This document shows positions 1 through 10,690 of a stretch of DNA of 64,000 nucleotides, in pieces (position 1 is the first letter of the stretch; every line of letters starts with the position of its first letter). Source of the stretch: Dermatemys mawii (lineage: Eukaryota > Chordata > Testudines > Dermatemydidae). A model generated the notes under the pieces. It had not been told where the DNA came from, did not search any database, and saw only the letters and a list, made by a program, of their open reading frames with translations. The stretch spans positions 14,738,913-14,802,912 of the forward strand of contig ML677358.1 of assembly GCA_007922305.1 (NCBI GenBank). The letters are read 5' to 3'. The translations under genes and the position numbers were made by a program.

Positions 1-644
1 ACGGTACCAGTAAAGAAAATGCCTTTGCTGGCTGCTGATGAGCTGCAAGAGGCAGACACAACAGGGATCCTGGTCCAAGCTGAGGCATCCAAGGTATTGC
101 TTTTTGCTCCTCCTGCTCCAGTCATGTGTTTTTAGCTCTCCAGGAGCTCTTATGCAGCCTGTCCTTGGTTGACGAGCCCCAGCTCTCAGTGACTGCGCTG
201 AAGTAATTGGATTTGCTCCCGATCGGCACCATTGTTCAGGGCAGAATTTGACTCCTTGGCTTTAGAAAACAAAGACTTTTTTTTGTACTTTACAAGATAT
301 TATTTTCACATAATGCACTCCCTCCTCCACCTGGCTGGCTCGGTACAGAGGAAGGATTCAGCCCACGGAACAAGCTGGGTCACCATGGAGGGGTCGTTCT
401 GGGGTGAGGCATCTGAAGAGCATCCCAATGGGTGAGATATTGGCCTGGCAGCCTCTGGAGGGTCAGGCAGGAAGGCGCTTTCCAGACCAGGATACATCAT
501 TTACAGGAATGGAAAAGACCCAGATCAGCCCTAGAATTCAAAACACATTTTTCTCCCTCCATGTGGGGCGGTGGGGGGAAGGGTGGGGGGGAGTAGACTG
601 ATCTATCTATCTTATTTATAGGGCCCTCAGCATGATAGTATCAG
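1..644. other. Left edge, no confirmed gene
   Basis: An open frame from the window edge to about 101 (including KKMPLLAADELQEADTTGIL) ends at AAGGTATTG, which could be a splice donor, but I could not assign it to any family. No other signal was recognised. Confidence 0.3.
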
Positions 645-843
645 ACACAGTGTTTAATCTAGTTATCCTCACAACACCCCTGCGAGGGAAAGCAGCGCTA
701 TTGTCCCCATTTCATAGAGGATGAACTGAGGCACAGAGAGACTAAGTGACTTGCCCAGGGTCACCCAGGAAGCCTGTGCTAGAGCAGAAAGCTAAGGCAC
801 TGGTCTCCTGAGTCCCAAGCTAGTGCCCTAACCCTGGAGCATC
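645..843 (-). repeat. MIR-like SINE, minus orientation
   Basis: Carries the MIR core in reverse (GAACTGAGGCACAGAGAGAC, then AAGTGACTTGCCCAGGGTCA), followed by degenerate tRNA-like sequence. The core is well known from amniote CORE-SINEs. Confidence 0.75.
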
Positions 844-934
844 TTTTCTCTTGCACAGCTTCTGAAGGCATCCCGTTGCTTATTGAGAGAGTGACTGACC
901 AGTGGCTCTGTCATGTGGCAGGCAAATGCTGATC

Positions 935-1072
935 AATGCCTGCCCCATGCCTCAGTATCCCCATCCATACAACAGTGACAAGAAAGCCTGGCTCACAGGG
1001 CATTTGGGGAGATTAATTAACATTTGCAAAGTGCTCTGAGATGCTCAAACGAAAGGCACCACAGAAGTGTTC
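935..1072 (+). repeat. Degenerate MIR/CORE-SINE, plus orientation
   Basis: GCCTCAGTATCCCCATCC is followed by GATTAATTAACATTTGCAAA and GTGCTCTGAGATGCTC, the order of the core and 3' tail of this SINE class. Confidence 0.55.
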
Positions 1073-4000
1073 ACGGTAAATAAAAGAAGAATGAAGAACA
1101 GGGGGAAAACAGTGCAGGAAAGAAAGACTCTTGCAGCAGAATCATTTCTGAAGAGAACCTATCCCCACATTGCCAGGAGGCGCCAGTGGGTCTTTAATGG
1201 GTCTCTGAATTCCACTCTGAACAATTAACTTGCCAGCCTCCCTTGGCTGACTGTCAAGTGTGAAGAGCTTCCAGAAGATGAGACAAAGGAGCACTAATGG
1301 GGATTGCATAGCTGGAAGGATTCCAAATGGATCTGGCGTGGAAAGAAGATGCGATTGTTGGCACAAGGCTTTGCCTTTCTCTGGACGTTTCATCTCACCA
1401 GCCTGGGGAATTCTTTGCTCACCCTTCGGACATCCTCCTCCTGGGAGACGTCAAAGGCTCGTGCTTTGCTGCAATCTTTACGCCGGTCACTGGGTTCATG
1501 GAGCACATGCAAAAATCTTGTGTTCAGGCAGAGCCAGACAGCTCACAAAGCTAGTTGAGAGACTCCGGGTGCCGATGCCCCGGTGGTGCTAGGACTGCAG
1601 CCAGGTGATCAGTTAGGAGGGTGTATTGGGATCGGTTGCATGGGGATGGCTTCACGGATTAGAGAACATAGAGCCACCCAGGAGAGGAGAAAGATCTGCT
1701 AGTTAGCTTGAGATCAGGGGCTCTCTTCCCATTTGCATGGGCTAATAAGGACAGGGGGGTTCTCCGAACTGGAAGCAGGGCTGAGCTCAAGTGCAAGCAA
1801 TGCAGGCAGCTGTTTAGGGCTCCATTCCCCCTCTGAGTCACAAGCTCTATGACCCACAGGCCAGGCCTCTCCTTCTTCAGGAGAAAACCGCTTGCAGGAG
1901 CAGAGGACAAGCAATTCCTGGCCTGTTGCTCAGCTCCTGCAGCCTAGGTCCTGACTGGGAATGGATGGAGCCAGTTCAAGTGAAACGCTGCGGAGGAGCC
2001 AGCCGCAGAGCAGACAATTCGAAAAGTGGCCAGCGGGTTAAAAGGGAAGACAATGAATTCGGCAAGGAAAGGAGGAAGGTCCTGAGCAGTGGCAGAGAGA
2101 CGTGCGTGGCACATGGAGGAGCGTGTTGCAGGGTACCTGTGTCGAAGTGAGTGGGGGCCACCAGGTGTGTACAGCTACATAAAGGGTGGAGCCGTGGGTA
2201 GAAATACAAAAGCATGCAGCTATCTGTGTGTGTACACGTGCGTGTGTAAAGTATGTGTTTTCAGCGGCATGCACTTGCAAAAGTGCGAGCTTCAGTTTGC
2301 ACACGTGCATGAGGGTGCGTTAACTTGTGTGCAGAAGTGGGAGCATGTATAGGTCTCACTCGGCTTTATAGCAGGGATCCCTTCCCAGGTCTCCTTATTC
2401 CAAATTTGTATTTCATTTACCTAGTTAAGATAAATACATCTCAGAGCCTAAAGATGGCGCTAGCATGTTTTGGTACAGCCCATGCAAACTGTAGCACAGC
2501 CTGGGCTCTCCAAGTGCCTGCGGTTTTTCAGTCCCGAAAAAGGACTTTTCAAGCAATCTGATATGAAAATACCAGCTATAAAAAGCTTTCCTGGGGGGGC
2601 GGAGGGGAGGGTGTTCATGTGTGTGGATTGGGGGCGGCATGATCCCCAGCTCTGCCAACCCCAAACATTCACTAACCATGAACCAGTCCCCCCAAGTCAT
2701 GAAATTAGCTAAAAAATCCTGAGGGTTTTTTCAAAAGCACATGACGGGGCGTAGTTTTCACTTGTCATTTAGTTTCCGAGACCACAGGCTGCACTCAGGT
2801 TATGTTTTCCAGCTTTTCTCCGTAAACAGGAGGGCGAAAACATAGTTTTTTACAAACAAAACCCGGGATTCTCTTCCCACGCACTCAGGAGTGGGGGCTT
2901 TCAGAAAACATCCCAGTATCGTGACTCTCATGATATAAACCGTGAGCGTTGGAACACCAGGACGCTGTTATCCCAGACAGACTCTGAGCTGGCCGAGGGA
3001 GTTTCTCCAGGGCCTCCCAGCTGCCAGAAATGAAGGGAGACCACCGAGCAACTCTGTCTGGAGGAGCAGGGGAAGCGGAACGACCGCAAGCCCATTAACC
3101 TTCCTCAAGCCACCTCCGGCCAAACATCTGTAGTAACGAACCTGGGGCTAGGCCACAGAATGGAGCCTGTTGACGTCTGATTAAGCGACAAGTGAGGGCG
3201 AAGGTTATATTTGTCTAACCCACAGAACCCTCTCTGGCATGTAAATAAATCGTACTGGCTGCAGTGCCGTGCTCCTCATGGGCCACTGCGCTAGACAAAC
3301 GCACTGCCGGCTTTGGAAATTTGCAGGCGCCCCCCTTTCCTTTCAGTGACTTTGTTGCTGGCGAAAAAGGCTTGAATGAAAAGCCTGGAGATTAAAGGCC
3401 CCGGTTTATCCAGCCACCACACCAACCCCTCCCCTGGATTCTGCTATGAAGGGTGCACCTCTGCACGGAAGAGGGGCATTCAGGTCTCTTTACCCATCCT
3501 TGTCCTCTTTGCTGAAGATGCCCATTGGTACCAATCGTGATGGCCGCTCTGCTTCTCCCGAGCCAAAGGGCACCTCTGAACTGCCGGCCTGCATGACTCT
3601 TGCTGGAGTTTCAGGGACACATCAAATCAAGGTAGAACAAAATGAAAGACTCCAGGAGAGAGCACCCAGGGCGTGTCTCCTCCTCTCTAACGTGCTGCCC
3701 CCCGGATCTGCCTCCTCAGAGGGCAGCTGCCTTCTGCAGACAGCAGGCGCCACAAAATGCACAGTGCGGTGCAGAGGACATGAAATCACAGTGCCAAGCT
3801 AGCAACATACAACTGAGAGATCATTATTCCCACTGCAGACATATCTCCAGTTCAGAAGTGGGCTGAAGGAATCCATGCCACAGAATGCACTGAACAGCCA
3901 TCTAGGGACAAGAGACCCTCGGAAGGTTTGCAGACTCTGCTGCAGGTGAAACTTGGAAAAGAAAACCATCCCCAGTACAGTGTTTGCAAATAGCAAAGAG

Positions 4001-4659
4001 AGTGGGATGCAAGTAGAAGAGGAAAAGTTTTAACCGTGACCCGTGTATTAGGATGGGGGCCGGTTTGATTGGGACCACAAACTCCTTGACAGTTCCAGTG
4101 GGGTTTTGGAGACCTCCAATCAGAGAGCTGAATCAATAGTAGATGACCAATCAGATAGCTCAAATAGTGACTCCAGAAAGCCATAACCTTGGTGAATAGT
4201 TTCAAGGAATCCATAGACTGAACTTTATTCACAGAGGCACCATCAGATGCTCTCCTAGCTGTTCAGGAATATTTCACAAAGAGGAACGGAGGCCAAATTC
4301 CTCAGGCAAATTGTTTGCTGGGAATCCTTTGCCCCACTCCGGAAAGCAGAGGTGCATTGGCCTTTGGTGCTTTGGGAGGGTCTGAAAAGGATAAACCTCA
4401 ATGTTAATTACTTCAGACTTAGACGGGGAGCTCTTTGATGCAGGGATGGTCTTTGTGTTCTGTGTTTATGCAGCGCGAGCGCCCTGGAATCCCGGTCTCT
4501 GACTGGGGTGCTGAGGTGCTGGCCGCAGTGTAGATTCCTCCTTTTTCACGCGGCCCCCGGCCTCCACGCACGCAGCACACGGCTCTTGAGGGAGCTGTAA
4601 CAGAGGTCCATTCCAGGGCTTTCCAGTAATGCCTCGTGACCCCTTGCAAAATCTCTGCA
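1073..4659. other. Intergenic DNA, no gene recognised
   Basis: Contains a TG/CA-rich stretch near 2220-2350 and the dispersed repeat at 2690-2945. Short open frames on both strands show no family resemblance. Confidence 0.5.
2690..2945. repeat. Unclassified dispersed repeat (copy 1)
   Basis: Segments such as GTCATGAAATTAGCTAAAAA and ATCGTGACTCTCATGATATA resemble sequence at 55255-55345 and 56375-56455. The family and true boundaries are unknown. Confidence 0.4.
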
Positions 4660-5036
4660 GGCGCCAGGGTCGTGGGCAAACAGAACACAACCCCTGTCTC
4701 CTTTCATCTCCGCTGTCCCAGGCTGCTGTAAACAATCCCAGGCTGCACTTTGGGGAGGGGCGAGGCTGGTCTTTGATCCTCTGCTTCCCTGGGGCTGACA
4801 AACAAACCAAGCAGGCAACAATGGGGGCTGCTATTTTTAAGGCCTTGCTGATGTAAGCAAGTGCCACCAAGCCCTGGGCCCATTCTGCCCCTGAGGGAGC
4901 CAGTGAGAGAGACAAGCCCCCGGGGGCCTGTGACAGTCCCGACTGAGGCGCAGGGAGACTAAACGACTCGTCCGATGTTCCACGGGGCGTCGGCAGCAGG
5001 GCTGGGAGTTGCAGGCAGGTTTCCCAAAGTCCTAGG
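4660..5036. repeat. Duplicated ~370-bp block, copy A
   Basis: Nearly identical (about 94% in the stretch compared) to 8844-9222, in the same orientation. It holds TGTAAACA (4727-4734, forkhead consensus), ACAATGG (4818-4824, SOX) and CTATTTTTAA (4831-4840, MEF2-like), and ends in a MIR-like core. Confidence 0.85.
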
Positions 5037-8000
5037 GCCCTAAGCAGCCTTTGGCTCCACTCACTTTGCCATTTCTACCCAGTCTGGGCAGATCCTATCG
5101 CCCAAGGCACTTGCTGCTCTTCCATCTCACCTAGACCCTCTGCCTCTGTTCCCAGCCTTGGCACCCCACGACCATCTGCCCCCACTGCCTTCCCATTGCA
5201 GGCCACTGGGCGGGTTTCCTGCATGAATACCTGGTTCCTCCTCTGCTGGTATCCCTCCCTTGCCAGCCGCTTTTGCAATGGCTCCATCGCCAGCCCCCTA
5301 CTCTTTGATAAGCCAGGTAACAATGATTAGCTACCTCCTGCTGTGGCCTACCCAGAGCTCTGGTTGAGGGCTTCTCGGCTGGCCAGGAGAGGCATTTTGT
5401 GCTCCTTTGGCTCTCTTTCCAAGACATGTGCTTTGTGCTCTCTGAGACAGCTGGGCCCAGAGCTATAAAGTCCTCAGCATCCCCTGGGGAGTAAAAACAC
5501 ATGTCTGGGAAAATGCAATGGAAATGGGGTGCCCCACATACCTGCTGTGGGGCTGCACATAGCCAGCTGTGCTGGGGATTGCGGGGGAGGCTATGCTGGA
5601 ACAAAGCCAGGGGCACAGGGGTAGCCAGGCTGATGTGATTTCTTCTCCCGTGGATTTCTCACCCAAGCCTGCCGATATCACATAGAATAAGCAAAGAGTG
5701 AACAAGCCGGTTCTGCTGGGTCCCAGCTGCCGTAGGGGTCTGGCATGGGGTCGCCCCCCACAGAGGAGGAGAGCGAAGGGGAGACCCAGAAGTGCAAGAC
5801 GGCCAGCGATTAGTGGCTTGAGAACGGCCTGTGACATAACAAGCTCTTCCCATCCCCCCAGCTGGAAGGCTGGAGGAATCTGGCTAGAGACTGAATAGCG
5901 CGGGGGGATACAGAAGTGATTGCCCAGGGCCAGCTTATACTGCCCCAGCAGGTCATGCAGCGTATTGTGACGCGGGGGCCAAAGAGCCGCCATCTTTCAC
6001 ACAGTTCAGCCGAGCCCCGTGTGGACAGCGAACAAACAACCTCCACGACGGCAACGGGCGAGGATCAGCGGAGACGCAGCAAGCCAGGCCTCGCGCTTCA
6101 TCAACCGCTTCCCCGGGGCTGTTAGTGGGCGAGGGACTTGGCAGCCTGACGTGGGTCACCGGGTTTGACGTCGGGTCCCCGGCTGCCCATCTTGACACCC
6201 TAAACACCCCCAAGAGGTGAAGCCTGGGGCTGCTTTCTGTTGTAGCGGTGTGCAGTGGGCTTGTGGTGGAGGAGCATGCACCACTGGGCTCCTGCCTTCT
6301 CCTCACCCCCAACTCCTTTAGTAATTGGCATGCCCCTCTTTGGCTCATGCACATCAGTGGGGCTGCACTAAGTGCCCTGCTCTGTGCATGGCGCTAACAC
6401 AGCTCACTTGCGCTTCTCCTTCCCTTCCAGGGCGGCTGCAAACCCCATCCCTAGGCCGACGCCAGCTGGGAACGTCAAACCATCTCTGGTTGGGTGCGTT
6501 GGGGGCGGGAGGCACAGCAGGATGGGGAAGGGGGGGGCGTCCCGTCCCTACGCCGTCCTTCTCCTTATGAATCTTACCAACAAACCCGGAGAGGAGATGC
6601 CGGGGGAGCCTGCCAGAACAGCGCTCACACTCCTGGTGCTAAATACGGAACTCCTGGGGCCAGGCAAGATTGCTGAGGTGTCAGGAGATGGCCCTGACAT
6701 GTTGTTAGTCACACATGGTGCTGTGCAGTGGAAGGGGCTGGTACAGTTCTTTTCCAGGAAGCGGAGTCTGTTTCCAGTGGGAGCTCAGAGAGCGTTAGCA
6801 TCTCTCTTGCAATGGCCTGACCATCTCCAATAGCTTTAAAACTTGCCGCCCCGCTCTGGTCTCTGACCAGGTCACCGCTGCTGAGGGTGAGCCCGGAGTG
6901 AGGGTCCCTTCGCTCCCACATTGAGTACAGAGTCCAGCCCGTCTTTGCACTCTGGCTGGGTTGTCTGGGATCGGAACCGTAACACTGAGGTGTCTGCAGG
7001 CTCAGAGGGATGGTGTGAGACAAGGAACCTGTCCCCTCTAGCTCTCTGGTTGCCCTTCGGCCTGGGGCCCAGCTCTGCTCTGGAGAAGAGGAACCCAATG
7101 GGTGGATGAATAATACAACCCCCCCAGGGCTGCCAGTGTGCTGGAGTTTACTCAGAAGGGGGCCCTCCATACATATCACTAGTGTCACGTGAAAGCTGTT
7201 GGTTGTGAGCCCCAGCTTGCTAGGTGCCACTGATCACAGTGCCACGGCTGTGGTTGTCTGTTTGCAGTCCCCTTGCACTGCTCCTGGGCTGAGATGAATT
7301 GTGTGCAAGATGAGGGCACGGGGTTTGCCCAGCATAACAATACATGGCATGAGCTAGCAGCACAATAAATGAGCTGACGTTGGGCAGTCTCTTGCGCATT
7401 TGCCCAAGCTATTTGGTTCCTCCTCTAGCCTCTCTTTTGCCAGTGGTGTGGGCGATGCAGGTTTTATGCCCCTGAGACCAGCTAGCCACTGATCTTACAC
7501 TTTCACCTCCATGCGCTTGGGGTTCTTACTCCCTGGCCAGAAGCCCTGCAGAGCAACAGGGTTGAGTTGGCAGGTTGGGACCCCTCCCTGGAAGAGTCAG
7601 GAGCTGTCCCTGATGGAGAAGGGCCAAAGGAGGAAGCAGAAGGATGTGCGTGGCCTTGAATGAAAAGTGGAGTGGGTGATCCGCCTTCTGCATAAGCTGC
7701 CCTGCACTGATGGATGCAATCTGTAGCCTTTTGGCTTTTACATCCCCGTCAGGGCAGCCATGCGAGAGGAGGAACGTTTGTACCCGGCACCGCTCCACAG
7801 ATTAACGTCTCCTTTGGCAGGTCACGCGTTCTGGGACAACAGGTTTTGCCTTTGTCCTGCTGATCCTCCCCCAGGGCCAGAGACAGATTCAGCAATACCT
7901 GCCATACGGCTCAGGAGCCATAGGATACGCTACTTATACCAAAGCCTGGAGACTGCCTGTGATCTCCAGCCGGCCTTTATGTAAGGAGGAGATTTTGTGG

Positions 8001-8215
8001 TATGCTAATAGCAGTGTAGTGCACTTCCTTCTCCTATAATCCCTATGCAGGGTTCACTGGATAACGCACCTCGGTCTTGCACAGCAGACACCCCATTGAA
8101 AGGAACCGCCCGCAGTGCTGTGGAAAGGAGATTTTCTGTCCACTAGTCTCGCCGGGTGTGGTCCATGCTGTTGGATGGCTCTTTGGCCTCTCCAGAATAG
8201 ATCCATGGGCCCACT
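5037..8215. other. Intergenic DNA, no gene recognised
   Basis: The only distinctive part is the CpG-rich patch at 5940-6180. No coding exon or classifiable repeat was seen. Confidence 0.45.
5940..6180. promoter_or_regulatory. CpG-rich patch with CRE-like TGACG motifs
   Basis: CpG density is clearly higher than in its flanks. TGACGCGG (5968-5975), TGACGTGG (6148-6155) and TGACGTCG (6167-6174) resemble cAMP-response half-sites. No gene start is visible nearby, so it may be a distal element or an unannotated promoter. Confidence 0.35.
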
Positions 8216-8340
8216 TAGGGTGACCAGATGTTCTGATTTTATAGGGACAGTTCTGACTTTTGGGGACTTTTTCTTATATAGGCTCCTTTTACCCCCCAGC
8301 CCCTGTCCCGATTTTTCAAATTTGTTGTCTGGTCACCCTA
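8216..8340. mobile_element. Palindromic short DNA element, TAGGGTGACCAGA ends
   Basis: Begins TAGGGTGACCAGA and ends TCTGGTCACCCTA, a perfect 13-bp inverted repeat, 125 bp in total, with no coding capacity. TA at both ends could be a Tc1/mariner-like target duplication. A second copy lies at 49170-49263. Confidence 0.7.
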
Positions 8341-8708
8341 GGCTCAGTCGTGGGCCTAGTGGCCACGTGGCCACATCACACCCACAAAACAACAGACCAC
8401 TGACCCCCTCCGAAGAGAGGCCAGGAACTGGACGGGGCAGCAGAGAGGCTGACCTGGCTTCTCCTCCCTGGGGGTGAAGCTCAGGGGTAGGGGTGGGAGG
8501 CAGTGTAGGGGGAGGTTTGCAATACTGTGCCCTGTGCTGAATCCCTTTTGTAAATAAAAGGGTTGTTTTTTTCCCAGTGCTTCCATCTTCCATCAGCACT
8601 GACCTCACGCGGAGAAGGGGAAGCACGCACTAGACTGGCCTTTCCTTCAAGCGGGGAAGGCTCCTTGGCAATGACAGGAAGATACGGTTGATTATCAAAG
8701 CTGTGTAG

Positions 8709-8828
8709 ACAGGAAGGTACATGGTCTTGTTGGGGTGTATGGCTTTTCCTGTTGGCACAGATGAGAGATTAGCTGATCGAGCCCAGAGAGCTCGGCTCTC
8801 TCACGAGCTGGTCCACCCCACCACTCCT
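8709..8828 (+). repeat. Direct repeat, left copy
   Basis: Matches 9223-9345: both share GGCTTTTCCTGTTG, GATGAGAGATTAGCTGATC and CACGAGCTGGTCC. The two copies flank the second copy of the 370-bp block. Confidence 0.8.
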
Positions 8829-8843
8829 GCAAGCACCACTCCT

Positions 8844-9222
8844 GGCGCCAGGGTCGTGGGCAAACACAACGCAACCTCCCTGTCTCCTTTCATCTCCGCT
8901 GTCCCGGGGCTGCTGTAAACAATCCCAGGCTGCACTTCGGGAAGGGGCGAGGCTGGTCTTTGATCCCCTGCTTCCCTCGGGCTGACAAACAAACCAAGCA
9001 GGCAACAATGGGGGCTGCTATTTTTAAGGCCCTGCTGATGTAAGCAAATGCTACCAAGCCCTGGGCCCATTCTGCCACTGAGGGAGTCAGTGGGAGAGAC
9101 AAGCCCCCGGGGACCTGTGACAGTCCTGACTGAGGCGCAGGGAGACTAAATGACTCGTCCAGTGTTTCATGGGGCATCGGCAGCAGGGCTGGGAGTTGCA
9201 GACAGGTTCCCTAATCCCTAGG
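8844..9222. repeat. Duplicated ~370-bp block, copy B
   Basis: Second copy of 4660-5036, 4.19 kb downstream. It retains TGTAAACA (8914-8921), ACAATGG (9005-9011) and CTATTTTTAA (9018-9027). It is bracketed by direct repeats. Confidence 0.85.
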
Positions 9223-9345
9223 CTAGACAGGGAAGATACATGCCATCATTGAAGTGGATGGCTTTTCCTGTTGACACGGATGAGAGATTAGCTGATCAAG
9301 CCCAGAGAGCCCGTCTCTCTCACGAGCTGGTCCGCCCCATCAGGG
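9223..9345 (+). repeat. Direct repeat, right copy
   Basis: Second copy of 8709-8828, immediately after the end of duplicated block B. Confidence 0.8.
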
Positions 9346-9759
9346 TGGGAGCCAGCTGAGTCTTCTGTTGGGGCTTTTTCCCTCTGCTCCCACCGCCGGG
9401 AACATGCACCCTAAAAGGGCTGGCCTGGGAGCCCCTGTTCACTGCGAGATGTGGCAGGAGCAAGGGTGGGTCTCGCTCAGAGCACTGCACAGCCCCGAAC
9501 TGGTTCTGTATGGAGAGCACAGTCAATCGTGGGCGGCCTGCTGGCAGGATTCGTGGGGAACACTAATCCTAGCAGCGCCAATGGCAGCCAGCTCCCCGGC
9601 TGTGTCTGGCTTCCCTCAAGAGCATTCACACTGCAAACCTCTGCTGAGAGCCTGACACCCTTCCCTTATCACAGGGGCGGGGGGTGGGCCGGGTAGCGCT
9701 AGCCAATGTTAGCACTAGGCCTTCTGCCCTCCTTGGCAATTGCCCATTCCGAGCAGCCC

Positions 9760-10690
9760 CTTTAATCACTCTCATGGCTCTTCTCGGAACTCTCTCCAAT
9801 TTATCAACATCCTTCTCGAGCCGGGACACAGGATCCCATTAGCACACACCTCTGTGCCAAATACAGAGGGGATCAAACCTCCTTCTGTGCAACAGTCGCC
9901 TAGATAAACACCCAAGGATCACATTAGCTCTTTTAGCCACAGTGTCCACTGGGAGCTCCTATCAGCTGATTATCCACCATGACCCCAAAGTCTTTTTCAG
10001 AATCATCGTTTCCCAAGATAGAATTCCCCTCCTTTAAGTACAGCCTGCATACATTCTTCCTGAATGTACACCTTTACATTGGGCCATATTAAAACGGTTA
10101 GTGTTTGATTGTGCCCAGCTTATCAAGCAATCCAGATGGCTCTCCACCAGTAACCCACCCCCCACCTTTGTGTCAGCAGCCAACTTTATCAGTGATGATT
10201 TTATGTTCTTGTCCAGCCGGTCATGGATAGAAGTGTTAAATGGCACTGAGCCAAGAATTGGTCCCTACAAGACCCTACTAGAAACATACCCGCTCGATGA
10301 TGATTCCCCATTTACAGTTAAATATTGAGACCTATCAGTTAGCCAGTTTTGAATCCATTGAATGTGTGCTGTGTTTATTTTGTATGATTCAACATTTTTA
10401 ATCACCATGTTGAGCAGTAACAAGTCAACGCCTGCCAGACGTCTAAGCATATTACATCAGCCAAACTTGCCATCTCATCAAAAATGTTACCGCATTAGGT
10501 TGACAGGATCTATTTCCCATAAATCTATGTTGATTGGAATTAATTATGTTACCCTCCTTCAATTATTTATTAATCAAGTCCTGTATCAGCTGTTCCATTC
10601 TTTTACCTGGGATCAGGCTGACCTATAATTATGTAGGAGGCCCGGTTTCCCCTTTCTAAACGTTGGCAGGATTGGTCTATGGCAGTCATT
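9760..10690 (-). mobile_element. CR1-type LINE fragment, minus strand
   Basis: Minus-strand frames encode broken reverse transcriptase: WIQNWLTDRSQYLTVNGESS near 10300-10370, LAADTK near 10180 where FADDTK is expected, and LEKDVDKLERVPRRAM near 9790-9825. Frames are interrupted, so the copy is dead. Confidence 0.85.

Noticed and set aside
1260..1592. Cluster of overlapping ORFs in three plus-strand frames
   Set aside because: Frames overlap with similar lengths and none shows a family signature.
5463..5993. 176-codon minus-strand open frame
   Set aside because: No domain, no conserved motif and no splice or promoter context.
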